Shown: positions 11,773 through 23,150 of the stretch, in pieces | Numbering within the stretch: the stretch's first letter is position 1 | How the letters are laid out: each line of letters starts with the position of its first letter | Assembly (NCBI GenBank): GCA_948567375.1 | Contig: OX419755.1 | Location: 46,766,291 to 46,830,290 of the forward strand | Direction: 5' to 3' | Source of the DNA: Lunularia cruciata | Lineage: Eukaryota; Streptophyta; Marchantiopsida; Lunulariales; Lunulariaceae | Length of the DNA: 64,000 nucleotides | Notes under the pieces: generated by a model | Database searches by the model: none | What the model saw: only the letters and a program-made list of their open reading frames with translations | Told to the model about the DNA's origin: nothing | Translations under genes and position numbers: made by a program

Positions 11773-13316
11773 GAGTGGCATTTGCAGCCTTATGTTGTTC
11801 AGTGCTCATAATTTTTGAGAATAGATAATGCAAAGTATTGTGAAGTAGTGCTTGTCGCTTGAGCTTGATTTCGAGTATCAACTTCATGTCTATGTTTGTG
11901 AGTGTTTGGAGAAATTTGAAGTGCAAGTCAGTGTGCTTATTGGATGTTGAATTCCACAGCCTTGATCTTCATTCGGTGTGTTTGATCCTAAGTGAAGTGC
12001 AATCGAAGCAATGCCCTGACAGATCTGCGAAGAATTGTAGTGTTGGTAGTATTCTGCATTTGTGAGTGCAAAGTGCAAAGTTGATATGAAGCAATTTAGA
12101 TTGAGGAAGTTGTGCCTTCAGTGGAGGGGTGGAACAAAATTCTGAGGCGAAGTCGTTTTGTAGTGAAGTGTCATTTTTTGGGAGAGCCTGAATCATCACA
12201 ATCAAGATTGTTTGGAAAGAATTGAAGGATTTGTGATTAAGGAGTGTTACTTTGTGACAAGACTGCGAGTCAATGCTTGTTACTTGCTTTTGGGTGTGGT
12301 TTCTACCTGAGAGACTAAAGAAGAACTCAAGAAGAACTGAAATTGTTACTTTGCTTTGTACTTTGACCAATTCTGACTTGTATCTTTGCAGGAATGAACT
12401 TTACTTACCCAATTACCGCAAAAGTGATATTTGCCGGGTTGTCACAATAGTCCCAATTTCCTTTCTTGATGACCTTCTATGTTCCCAAGATGAATCTAAA
12501 CACTCAAACATGTTTTTTGTGGCTCTCAAACTCCTCATGCATGAGATCTCCACTTTGCAGAATTGACCCTTCCTCACAATGTCACTCAAATTTCCTAACC
12601 AGTATGTCACAATCCTCTGAAATTTTTCACACTTAATAACAACTCTAGGGTGTCTCCTCCTACAAAATTTTAGATCTTGTCATTTAGCCATTTGGCCAAA
12701 CACCTTTCTATTCAACAGACATATTTCAGATTTGGTCTGAAAACCACCCCTTCACTTCAAAAACTCATTTCTCCCTACTCAAGAATAATCTTTCTCTAAT
12801 TTTTGTGTCAAAAGGTAGGATATAACAAACTTAATTATCTTGAGAAGTTTCATATCAATTCACTAAAAATTGAAGAAATGGCAGACTCTGTACAATTTTC
12901 CCGAGAGCATGCAGTTGTAGGAGCAGTTTACCCTATCAACTTTCAAAAATTCTAGCCCAATGCTCATAATAGCTCTCACAATAATTCTAAGTGTGATAAC
13001 TAGAGGACAACCCAAGCTGTGATGTCTAGAAATTTCAAGTTAAAATCTCAAACTTGAGATTTTGCCCAAAATCACCTTAATCCCCAAAATATGCAATCCA
13101 CCTCACATAATCTCTCCAAATCCTCTCATGTGTACAAGATGTACAAAATCACTTTAAAGACATCATAATGAACTATACGGTATAAAAATGGATCTTGGTT
13201 CTCTAACATAACTTCAGCCCTCTCCTCTCTTAATGTTCTCTCCAAGTGAGCTCTCATAGCCTCCTTCTGCCTAATGTAAAATTGAACGCGGAACATTATC
13301 TTGTCTTCTAGAGAGA

Positions 13317-13333
13317 TCACAACAACAGAACCA
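13317..13333 (-). promoter_or_regulatory. Primer-binding site of element D (decayed)
   Basis: On the minus strand TGGTTCTGTTGTTGTGA follows the LTR by four bases. The element B site is TCGTTCCGTTGCCGGGA, so the shared ancestor was probably TGGTTCCGTTGCCGGGA. Differences in D are mainly C-to-T. I cannot name the tRNA with confidence. Confidence 0.6.
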
Positions 13334-13337
13334 AAAA

Positions 13338-14029
13338 TGTGAGCCGGCTTGTCTCTCACTCAAGATGAACCTTTGATGGCTATTATGGTAGCGTTCCATG
13401 GACTAAGAAAGCAAGGAACCCCAACTCCATCATACTCCTCCAAGGCTAACACTCCAAGACTCAAGACATTGCTCACTAGAGAACTCAATGAGAGAGAGAT
13501 AATTGCAAATAAAAGGATCATGATTACCTCCTCACCCCTTGTTTATATACTTGTGAAAGAGTTACACACCAAAGTTACTAATTATTGGAGTAACTCAATT
13601 TACTAGACTAAAAGTCAAGTAAAGTCAAAAAGTAGAAAGGAATATCCATTCACATGGGCATATTCCACTAGCATGTGATCTTATCTTGACCCAACCACTA
13701 AGTCAAGGATTCTTTCACATGGGCTATCCTTGGACTTTAGAAGAATCCAAAGAAAAAAAGGCTTGCGGGCCCAAGAGTTCTCAACTCTTTCCTCAAAGCC
13801 AAACACCTAGGAATAATATCGAGTCAACACACTGGAATCCAAAATAGTGGTGCTCATCTTTTCCACCTCCTCTAAAGTAAGGTCCACTCTATCTTAGATA
13901 TCACTTACTTTAGCTAATCATGACTAATGTAGAACCATCATTTATCTCTATATAAATAAAATCTCTAAAGTACTTGTAATACCAAGCTAAATATCACAAT
14001 ACCACACACATGCACAAATGGGTGTTACA
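13338..14029 (-). repeat. 5' LTR of element D
   Basis: On the minus strand it begins TGTAACACCC and ends CCGGCTCACA, about 690 bp. It is closely similar to the LTRs at 24769-25458, 27306-27998 and 34342-35020. A TATATAAAC box is shared with those copies. The short antisense ORF across it is present in all four copies only because the LTRs are repeats. Confidence 0.9.
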
Positions 14030-15715
14030 AACCAATCTGTAACGAATTGGTCTGTAAACTAATCTCCATCATATACTTCCCTAATGCTAAAGTTTCAATT
14101 TGTAAGAGAGTTGAGAAATCACTAGCCAAGAGATAATCTTGCTCACAATACACCAACATAGGATTCACAAACTACTGATAGAACACCATCTTGGTATTGG
14201 GTTGCTGCCATAAGTGAAGTTAGAACTATTCCTTGATCACTTCTTGTAGTGCAATAGGCCTCAATCTCCAATGTCGCTCAGAAACATTTTACCTTGTGGC
14301 CCATGCAATCAGATCTCTATACCAACCAATAGATAGAGTGGCACAAAAAGCTTAGTATGGAAGTCTCTCATGCTCCATGGACCTCACCTTAGTGGTATAT
14401 GTGAGAGCTAAGAACAAAGCTTTAGCCTCAAGACGCAAAAACCCTATTTCAGCAAGCAACAATACATAAGGAGTTTGAGTCCTCAACCCAAGTTCATCAC
14501 AAAAATTGTTTTTGGAACTTTCTCCACCTTTTGCCACCATGTCTTCTAAGTACCTAGACCCCAAATCTAAGCACCATAAAGAACCATTGGCTGCACAAGA
14601 GATCTGAACAGCACCTTCTTCAACTCCCATGTGGTAAGATGACCAAGTCTAGAGCGATTCATGAGTGAATGCAAAGCTCTTAATCCTGCATTGATTCTCA
14701 TCTTCACACTAGTAGACCAACTGTAGTCATGAGAAACTCAACACTCAAGTACTTATAAGAAGAAACCTGCTCCAATTGTTGTCCATAAAAAAAATGTGTG
14801 ACACCTTTAGAACCAACCACAATCACTTTGGACTTGTCAAGGTTCACCTCCATCTTTGTTTGATTGCAAAAGCAAAGAAGAGAATCCAACATCTTCTCTA
14901 AACTCTCTTCATTTGTAGAAAGGAGCACTACATCATCTGCATAAAGGAGTGCATGTATCATCAAAGAGCCAACCTGTACACCAGTAGCTCTAGCTTCCAT
15001 GAGTAGTCTCTTGAGATCATTGACGAAGATTCCAAACAAAGTTGGAGTTAGAGAGAAACCTTGAATCACACCCATTGTGCTAAGGACATCTTGAGAGGTC
15101 AAAGATGAAAGTCTCACAACCACTTTCTCATGTATTTTGGAGATAACACTAATCAGATCAGCTTAAACACCAACTTTAGTAAGTCTCTCACTTAGAGATT
15201 TCCAAAGCACCTTATCAAAGGCCTTCCTGAAATCAATAAATGCAACATAGAGAGCTCTCCCAACACCGTTAGATTTCCACCACAAAACATGGAGTACCAA
15301 TAGGTGGTCCAAAGTTCTAAAGCCTGATCTGAAACCAGCTTGACACTTAGCTCAAACTTTGTACTTTTCAGCCCAAGTACTCAACCTAGACTCCAAAATT
15401 TGACCATACAACTTGGCAAAGATACAACCAACTAGTATAATATGGTAATTGGTGACAACATCTCTTTGGCCAGACTTGTGGATAGGAACTGCCTTCTTGA
15501 AGCATCATCTATCAGGAAAGCAAAACTTGATTGCCTCATTCAAATGAGAAGTGAGTACTGCAATCAGATGGCTACCGCCCCACTTCAAAAGTTCAACACA
15601 TATTCCATCAAGGTCTTTAGCCTTACCATTGGCCAACTTCTTCAGCTGGTACTTGACATCAACTTTAGAGATAGTGAGAGCAGATCCAAGGCAAGGTGCC
15701 ATGCATGGAGGATGC
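14030..15715 (-). mobile_element. LINE copy 1: RT and 3' end
   Basis: This is a non-LTR retrotransposon on the minus strand, from the RT N-terminus (about 15700) to the 3' UTR (14030). RT blocks seen are YQLKKLANGKAKDLDG, DFRKAFDKVL, GVIQGFSLTPTLFGIF and the catalytic YADD (14932-14943), then the post-RT region with the LEAKALFLALTY block. There are stops and shifts near 14700, 15150 and 15360. A TAG at 14226-14228 interrupts the C-terminal region as in other copies. The 3' UTR is cut by element D. At 15715 it meets another LINE piece in opposite orientation. Confidence 0.85.
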
Positions 15716-16190
15716 TTTGATTTTGTTGGATCAAGCACTGTAGATTATATGCTCACCTCACCTAGTGATATACACTTTGTTTCAGATTTTGCTTTTTTAG
15801 ATCCTCAACCTAAATCTTACCATGCACTTCTATCTTGTACCATTCTTCTTCCTTGCCCTGATAAACCACATTACTTATTGAGCATGTCTTTAGAATGAAA
15901 TTTTGAAACTTTAGAACCCTAAACTCTGTATCACCAAATGATCCAAGAGAAATTGAGTTCTATGGAGTGGAGTTCTGATTTTCAACACTGTAGTGATCAA
16001 TTGGTTGAACTTCTTCAATCTACATCTACTACTATTTTTCCAAGAGGTTCTCACAAGAAAAGCCTTAGTCTCCCTTGCAATATGTGTTTGTTGATTGCCC
16101 TTGTTACATGCAAATTAGAGTTAGACATCAGATTACTTGTAGTGATTTCTCCACTCTCTTACAAATTGAAGCATTAGCGTTAGGGAAGTA
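15716..16190 (+). mobile_element. LINE copy 2: endonuclease end joined to 3' end
   Basis: The plus strand encodes the C-terminus of the LINE endonuclease (GSSTVDYMLTS, then LDPQPKSYHALLS with the usual catalytic SDH changed to SYH). Next comes the EN-RT linker (to about 16083), which jumps directly to the terminal C-x-C/H region and 3' UTR. The whole RT is missing, so this is an internally deleted copy. It lies head to head with LINE copy 1. Confidence 0.75.
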
Positions 16191-18467
16191 GTCAGCTACT
16201 GCATAGCAATTCAAGACCCTTAGAGTGTTGTTTTGGAATGTTCATGGTCTCACACATACCAAGTACTCCAGTGCTAAGCCTTTGTGGGATGATGCTGATT
16301 TGATCAATCTTGAGGAGACATGGGAACATTAAGGAAATACCATTCAACATATTGAAGGATTCACTCTTGTTGGTTTAACTTGGTTCAAGGGGAGCCAACA
16401 CAAAGGAAGGGACTTTGGAGGTATTGCTACTTATGTCAGATTTGGCTTTGAGAAACCAATCTCCTTGATAGGTCAAGATTCAACTGGACAATTCCAATGG
16501 CTGAGGATTGGAAGAGTTGCCACACCTTGCTTCCTTGTTGTTTATTACTTTGTCCCGTTGACATCACAAATCTATTCAAGTGGAGTTCTCAACACCATGC
16601 AGCCTTTCCACTCCTTGACAAAGGATGTCTTGGAGTTTCAAAGTAAAGGTGCAATACTTGTTCTTGGTGATTTCAATGCTAGGATCCAAGCCTCTCAGAT
16701 CCCTGAGTTGAGTGACCTTGAGAATGATCCTTTCCATAGCTTGATAGACCATTGTAGTGCTTGGTCCCGCTCTTCCAAAGATCTTATGTCCAACCCCATG
16801 AGTGAGCACTTTTTGAGCTTTGGTACAAATTGTAGCCTAAAGATCTTGAATGGCCTTTTTAAATTTCCAGAAACTTGTAAAAGCACATGCTTTGCCTTAG
16901 GTGGATTAAGCACCATAGATTATATGCTCACTTCAGCTAATGATATCCACCTTGTCTCAGATTTTGCTGTTTTAGATCCTCAACCAGAATCGGACCATGC
17001 ACCTCTATCTTGTACCATCCTTCTTCCTTGCCTCAATAGAACCACATAACCTATTAACCATGCCTTTAGAGAAAAAAATTGTCTAGATTTTCACAAGAGG
17101 GATTTGAACCAACAAGCTATCCAAGAGAATTGAGTTCTAAGGAGTAGAGTTTTGATTTTCAACAATGTAGTGATCAGTTGGTTGAACTTCTCCAGTCTAC
17201 ATCAACTACTTTGCTTCCAAGAGGTTCTTACAGGAAGAGACTTGGTCTCCCTTGCAATATATGGTATGATGTTGATTGCAAAATGGCAAGGATCAAGGCT
17301 TTGGATAGGTCTCTTGATCAGATTGCACAAAATCAGGCCTTTGTTTTGTATAGAAAGTTGGTGAAGTGCAAAAAGCGGGCATTTTTTAGACTCAAGGGGG
17401 TTGAGTTGAGCACTAAACTGAAGAGCAATCCCAAGGCTTTCTAGAAGAAGGTTACCATCAGATCCCCATCTCCATTGCTAGACCTGAATGAGCTTTGTGA
17501 CTATGCAAAAGATTTGTACTTTTTACCTGATGCTTAAAGCATAGCACCTTGCCTTGGATCTGCTCTCACTATCTCTAAAGCTAATGTCAAGTTACCAACT
17601 GAAGAAGTTGGCCAATGGTAAGGCTGAAGACCTTGATGGACTATGTGTTGAGCTTTTGAAGTGGGGCGGTAGCCATCTGATTTCAGTACTCACTTCTCAT
17701 TTGAATGAGGCAATCAAGTGTGACTTTCCTGATAGATGGTGCTTCAAGAAGGTAGTTCATATTCACAAGTCTTGCCAGAGAGATGGAATCACCAATTACC
17801 ATACTAGTTGGCAGAATCTTTGCCAAGTTGTATAGTCAAATTTTGGAGTCTAGGTTGAGTACTTGGGCTGAAAAGTACAGAGTTTGAGCTAAGTGCCAAG
17901 CTGGTTTCAGATCAGGCTTTAGTACTTTGGATCACCTATTGGTACTCCATGTTTTGTGGTGGAAATCTAAGGGTATTGGGAGAGCTCTCTATGTTATATT
18001 TATTGATTTCAGGAAAGCCTTTGATAAGGTGCTTAGGAAATCTCTAAGTGAGAGACTCATTGAAGTTGGTGTTTCAGCTGATCTGATTAATGCTATCTCT
18101 AGACTCTATGAGAAAGTGGTTGTGAGACTTTCATCTTTGACCCTAAACTGTTGGATTTTCTTGTTTGCTTTTGCAATCAAACAAAGATGGAGGTGACCCT
18201 TGACAAGTCCAAGGTGACTGTGGTGAGTTCTAAAGGTGTCACACCTTTCTTTTTTGATGGACAGCAATTGGAGCAGGGTTCTTCCAATAAGTCTTGGGCC
18301 TTGAGTTTTCTCATGACTATAGTTGGTCTTCTTGTGTGAAGATGAGAATCAATGTAGGGTTAAGAGCTTTGTAATCACTCATAAATTGCTTGAGACTTGC
18401 TCATCTTATCACATGGGAGTTGAAGAAGGTGTTGTTCAGATCTCTTGTGCAGCTAGTGGTTCTTTAT
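16191..18467 (+). mobile_element. LINE copy 3, 5' part: ORF1 end, endonuclease, RT start
   Basis: It opens with the last codons of ORF1, the conserved TAG at 16202-16204, and ORF2. The AP-like endonuclease spans 16216-17048: Asn in LFWNVHG, Glu in LEETWEH, GDFNAR (about 16669) and SDHAPLS (about 16990). The EN-RT linker follows (17170-17440). RT runs from 17560 with FIDFRKAFDKVL, but the part from GVIQGC to YADD is deleted (about 18145). The copy is split at 18467 by element C and resumes at 39681. Several stops and frameshifts are present. Confidence 0.88.
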
Positions 18468-19130
18468 TGTGACAACCCGGCAAATATCACTTTTGCGGTA
18501 ATCAGGTAAGTAAAGTTTGTTCCCGCGGAGATACAAGGCAGAAATGTCCAAATACAAAGTCAAAAAGTAACAATGTAGTTCTTCTTGAGTTCTTCTTTAG
18601 TCTCTCAGGTAGAAACCACACCCAAAAGAGAGTAACAAGCACTGATTTGTCACGAATTCACACTCCTTAATCACAACTCCATCAAATCTTTCCAAACAAT
18701 CTTGATTGTGATGATTTAGGCTCTCCAAAAAATGGCACTTCACTGCAAAACGACTTTGCCTCAGAATTGTGTTCCACCCCTCCACTGAAGGCACAACTTC
18801 CTTGATTGAAATTGCTTCACATCAACTTCGTGCTGCACTCACAATGTAGAATACTACCAACACTTCAATTCCTCTCAGATTTGTCAAGGCATTGCTTTGA
18901 TTGCACTTCACTCAGGATCAAACACACAGAGTGAAGACCAAGGCTGCGGAATCCAACATCCAACAAGCACATTGACTTGCATTTTGAATTTCTCCACACA
19001 CTCACAAACACAAACACAAAGTTGATACTCGAAATCAAGCTCAAGGGACGAGCACTGCTTCATAGCACTTTGCTTTATCTTTTCTCAGAAATTATGAGCA
19101 CTGAACAAAAATTTAGTGCAAATGCCACTC

Positions 19131-19137
19131 TTAAATA
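19131..19137 (-). promoter_or_regulatory. TATA-like box in 3' LTR of C
   Basis: TATTTAA on the minus strand in the same context as in the other three LTRs. Confidence 0.45.
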
Positions 19138-19385
19138 GTGAAGCTAACGATAGTTCTAACAAAAATACCATTTCCTAACAACTCTTCAAACCTACAGATC
19201 CAAAACGACAATGCACCTCTTCATATCTGCCTCTTCAAATCTTAATTTTGTTACTAATCCGATCCGATGTCTACTTCTCCTCGGCTTTCAAACCCAAACC
19301 CAAAGTAACTTCACTCACTACTACTCTATCCTTGGGTTTCACAACTCCTAATTCCTCTACTAAATCTAACAGTTCTCTTTCCTGA

Positions 19386-21041
19386 TCAATTTTTTTCACT
19401 AGTGGGTAATCTATGTAGCTCCTTATCTTCTGACCCACTCTTCTCTAATACCTCCAATGGTAATTCCAAAGACATCTGCACTCCTACTTCATCTACTTTG
19501 GGTTTTGCTCTCACATCCTTCCAAAGTTTATCTATCTCTAATTTGACTAAGTCTAATCTAATTGTGATATTGTCTTCTACTTCCAATATCTTCCTATCTA
19601 CACAAGTTCTTAGACTGATCAACAAAGCATTCAAGTCTTTGTCCTTTGCATTTCTCCTTCTCATCTCCTCCACCAACAACTCCAACTCGTGTTCCCTCGT
19701 CTCTTTGATGCGCATATTGGCCTCTGTACTAAGCATCACATTCATCTTGATCATGACCTCTTTTTATGGCTCCAATCTCATTTTCCTCTCTGGTTCTTGA
19801 TCTACAAGCCAATCTCCTCCGTACATTGCCAATTTTGCTTTGAACTTGGCTTTCACAGCTTCCTTCTCCTTCTCTTTCTACACAATATTTTCCTCCTAAT
19901 TGCAAAGTAACTCTCTCAACCTTTCTTCTTCTCTATACCGCACTATCAACTCTTGTTGCCACAACTGCTTCTTCTCCTCTACACTCTCCATCACCCTATC
20001 AAGCTCTTGTTCTTTCTTTGCTACTCTTGCCATAATATGGATAATTTCTAGTCTTGAATCATCAAACTACGGCTTCAAGATTTCATATTCAGCAATTTGT
20101 CTTTCCTTTTCTATAACACTCTGCGCTATCAGCTCCTCTCAATTCCTTGCTTCTCTCCTCAAATTTTCAATCTTTTGATTCTGCACTACTGCATCTACTC
20201 GTAGTACTTCCCTTTCCTCCTCACCTTGAATTATACTCTTCTTCAATTCCAACTTCTCTTCTTCTAATTGTGCTAACACCTGCAACACAATCTTCACCTC
20301 TAGATACTTTGACTACATCTCCTTCTTCTTGTGCTCTAACTTCACTAATAAGGGGCACACAATCTCCCACAGGTACTCCACTCCTTCACTCAGAGTTACC
20401 TCAACTTGCGGAGTGATCTCCTTCACCTCTTCTTCGCTCGACACTCGCCTTTTGAGCCGCAGTCGCCATATGGGAATGGATGCTTCACTCCCCAAACTTG
20501 CATTCTCCTCTTCTCTTACCTTATTGGGCCTCGCTTCACACTTTGCCTTTTTGCTAGAACAAACTCCTCATTGAATGGTAACTTTCCTTTCTTCTTGCTT
20601 TGGCACTTTGTCTTCCAACTTTGAGTTACCTTTCTCCTCCATCTCCATTGTGGCTTTTTCTTCCTTGGGTGCCAATCTCATCTCCCCTCCATCGTCGCTG
20701 TCACTACTTGTGTCTCCACTTTGTAGTGTGAGCTCAGGTTCTTCATCTCTTTCCAAGTCTGCGGACTTGCACTCGGCTTTGCCCTTTGATTCTTCCTCTG
20801 ACGATGTGTTTACCACCATACCTTTCCTTGGGTTTACTCTAGTCTTCTGAGGTCTGACTTTCTTGACATCTTCTCCTTCTCCTTGTTGACTCTTCTTCTT
20901 TGAGTTTGGAGTACTCACGTCCAACTGCACACTCTTCCCTATCTGCGTGTAGTACTCATCGTTGCTCCTGATCTGAAGAATGTATTGTTGTTCCTCTATG
21001 TCAACATCCTTTCTTATGTCGGGATGGAAATGAGACACCAT
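19386..21041 (-). pseudogene. aORF remnant in 3' LTR of C
   Basis: Read from right to left: the basic/acidic middle (open 21041-20568), a serine/glutamate-rich part (20495-20313) and the coiled coil with stops (20300-19386, last open piece 19754-19386 ending near the PTS block). The protein pieces match the copies at 9021-11649 and 36826-39252. The triple-A spelling near 19850 keeps the frame that is lost in element A. Function unknown. Confidence 0.7.
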
Positions 21042-21076
21042 CCTATTTCACTCTGCCGCATTGAGCAAGTTCAGCC

Positions 21077-21685
21077 CTAGATAGAAATGAGCTGCAAATG
21101 GCACAATGTAATGCGGAGGTGATTTATCCCACAAATTCCACACCATCTGTCTTGTTTGCCGATGAAATCACTTTGCCCAGTCACTCCTACAAACATCTTA
21201 TGGAAGAACACCGCTTGGTGCTTCATCACATAAGTCATTCTCTCCGGCTTCAAGATTGCCATTAGAGCACTCACAATCCCTTGCTTGACAGGATCCTTAT
21301 AACTCTCTACTTTGTATCCATTCTTCATGCACTTCAAAGAGAAAGCATCTCTCACCTCATAGACTTTGGGTGTCTTAGAGACTTCCAAATCTATGGTCCA
21401 ATATCTCCAAACTCTCCACCCATTTACTTGAGTGGCAAAAGGATTTCCTTCTAGGTTTGCAAGTTGAATGGATCTATTTTCATAAAGATGAAGAACTTGA
21501 TAAGGCCCCATCCATCTCAAATGCAACTTGCCTGGGAAAAATATTCGGCAATTGTTGTATAACAAAACCAAATCTCCTTTGTGCACAGCCACAGGCTTGA
21601 TATGCTTATCCTGCCTGACTTTCCTCTGCTCTTGTACTTCTTTTGTGGTTTGCATTGCATCATCTCTTTTCTCTTCTAACCACAT
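21077..21685 (-). pseudogene. Integrase C-terminus fused in frame to aORF by deletion
   Basis: An open frame of 202 codons. Its first half is the integrase C-terminal domain (HKGDLVLLYNN, FPGKLHLRWMGPYQVLHLY). At about 21358 it passes without a break into the aORF globular domain (YEVRDAFSLKCMKNGYKVES, MSALMAILKPER type block). In elements A and C 5' LTR these parts are separated by the polypurine tract and 0.87 kb of LTR. The joint is a simple deletion that happened to keep the frame. The end after about 21180 is frame-shifted. Confidence 0.8.
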
Positions 21686-21689
21686 TAGT

Positions 21690-22620
21690 TGTTGGATCCA
21701 AAGATCCTAGCTTTCTTCTTCCAACAATTGTTCTTCGCAAAGAATCCAATATATCGGTACAACTGGTAGTATGGGATGCAAGCTATATGTCAAGAAGTAT
21801 GGAGTTTTTCTGGTGTAATCTTTTCTGTTGTTTTATATGCCTACAACGTGGCTGGTAATTTCATATCCCAATCGTAGGCATAATTGATAGTCACCTTCTT
21901 TGAAATTTTGCAAAGTAACCCATTCGCCTTTTCCATTAAGCCATTTGCTTTTGGGTTATAAGGAGTTGTTTTTTGATGTTTAATCTAGAAGTACTTGGTT
22001 AACATCTCCATCACAGAGTTCAAAAAATGTGTCCCTCTGTCACTGACCAATTCTAGAGGACACCCATATTGGGAGATGATGTTTTGAAAGAAAAATTCCG
22101 CCACCATTTCAGCAACATCTCTACAAGTTGCTTTAGCTTTGACCATCTTGGTAGCATAGTCAGTGCAAACCAAAATGTATCTCTTCCTTGTGACTCGGGT
22201 CACTTGTTGAATGGGACCCACAAAATCAATTCCCCATTTCTCAAATGGTGCCAATGGCAAAATTGGTCTCAAAGGCCATTGAGAAGTAGCCGTCGGCTTC
22301 CCATTCTCTGACAAGCATCACAGCTTTGGATATGAGCATGCGTGTCTTTGTACATTGAAGGCCACCAATACTCCGAGGAAAGAATCTTCTTTATAGTATT
22401 GTTCAGAGCAAAGTGTCCTCTTGATGCTTTGGAGTGTAAAGACTTGATTACGCCTCCAACTTTGTATGATTCCAAGCATCGTCGAAGTACTTTGTCTTTG
22501 CACATCTTGAATAAAATGTTTTGTTTTAGCTGACACGACCTTATTTTCCTGAGAAAGACTGCTCTCTGCTCCGGGTCCAACCCTTCTGGACAATGGAGAG
22601 TATGCAGATAATGATATTTG
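21690..22620 (-). pseudogene. pol: Integrase core of element C
   Basis: The zinc-binding domain (GHFALNN, CDACQRMG; about 22460-22310) is followed in another frame by the DDE core (22314-21985): first Asp in VCTDYATK, second in LVSDRGTHF, and Glu in the NGLMEKA block near 21930. Stops follow at about 21984 and further left. PFEKWGIDFVGPI is intact here where element A has a stop. A frameshift near 22290 separates the two parts. Confidence 0.85.
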
Positions 22621-23150
22621 GCTGCATACCTCGTACTTCGCATTGCTGTTAATTGATATAATTCTTCATCATGGAACCAATCGTCAATTTCCCACTCTTG
22701 GTCTTGAGTTTCTAACGTGGATAGGAAGTCCACGTCTGAATGCAAAGCTCCCTTCCTTACTTGTACAATATATGTGAATTCTTGTAACAACAAGATCCAT
22801 CTTGCAATGTGCCCGGATGAATCTGCCTTTTTGACCAAATGTTGCAATGCATAATGGTCAACATAGAAGACAAACTCGTATCCCAGCAAGTAGTGGAGAA
22901 TATTTCTTGCAGGCACACACCATTCTGAGTGCTTCTCTTTCATTTGTGGAATAGTTCTTTTCAGAAACAGAAAGTTATCGGCTGGCATAATACACCGGGT
23001 AGTCCTTCTTCTTCTTGTCCTTTTGACTTAAGGCAACTCCAATGGCCATGGATGAAGTGTCCACATATACATGAAAAGGGATGTCCTAATTTGGGGCCCT
23101 CAAAACTGGTGTTTCCACTAATTTCTTCTTCAACACCTGGAAAGCTTCTT
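22621..23150 (-). pseudogene. pol: RNase H of element C
   Basis: This is the same domain as 6839-7336 of element A. The first part (VYVDTSSMAIG and the PVYYA block, about 23090-22990) and the second (22988-22660, YVDHYALQHL, LLQEFTYIVQV) are in different frames. The last acidic motif is altered (DVDFLSTL for NADFLSRL). Confidence 0.8.

Larger units (their letters stand above)
547..12446 (+). mobile_element. Element A: Ty3/gypsy-type LTR retrotransposon with very long LTRs
   Basis: The order on the plus strand is truncated 5' LTR (547-2506), primer-binding site (2514-2530), gag, protease, reverse transcriptase, RNase H, integrase (to 8650), polypurine tract (8649-8660) and full 3' LTR (8661-12446). 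RT before integrase is the Ty3/gypsy (Metaviridae) order. No chromodomain is visible after the integrase, so it is not an obvious chromovirus. Both LTRs share the TATA box, the coiled-coil ORF and the TTGTCACA end. The 5' LTR lacks about the first 1.8 kb and no target-site duplication can be found, so the left end has been lost. All genes carry stops or frameshifts. Confidence 0.9.
8661..12446 (+). repeat. 3' LTR of element A, 3,786 bp, carrying an ORF
   Basis: It begins TGTGGTGCCC just after the polypurine tract and ends TTGTCACA. The 5' LTR of element C (35895-39680) has the same ends and the same length, and element C is bounded by a 5-bp duplication, so the limits are firm. Inside are a long sense ORF (9021-11649, perhaps from 8736), a TATA-like box at 11766 and a 680-bp tail. 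Most plant gypsy LTRs are 0.4-2 kb and non-coding, so an LTR filled by an ORF is unusual. The right flank is the gag of element D. Confidence 0.92.
12447..14029 (-). mobile_element. Element D: 5' end of a second-family gypsy element, truncated
   Basis: Read on the minus strand this is LTR (13338-14029), primer-binding site (13317-13333) and leader plus the first codons of gag (12447-12500), matching element B at 33471-35020. The gag start is mutated (ATG to ATA). The rest is cut off exactly at the 3' LTR end of element A, so A inserted here and the other half was lost together with A's left end. The leader 12500-13316 has no gene I can recognise. The right flank (14030) is a LINE 3' UTR. Confidence 0.85.
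18468..21358 (-). repeat. 3' LTR of element C, 5'-deleted
   Basis: It ends (at 18468) with the same TTGTCACA as the other copies. On its 5' side the match to the LTR stops at 21358, equal to position 9527 in element A. There it joins integrase sequence with a one-base overlap. About 0.9 kb, comprising the polypurine tract, the LTR start and the aORF N-terminus, has been deleted after insertion. Confidence 0.88.
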
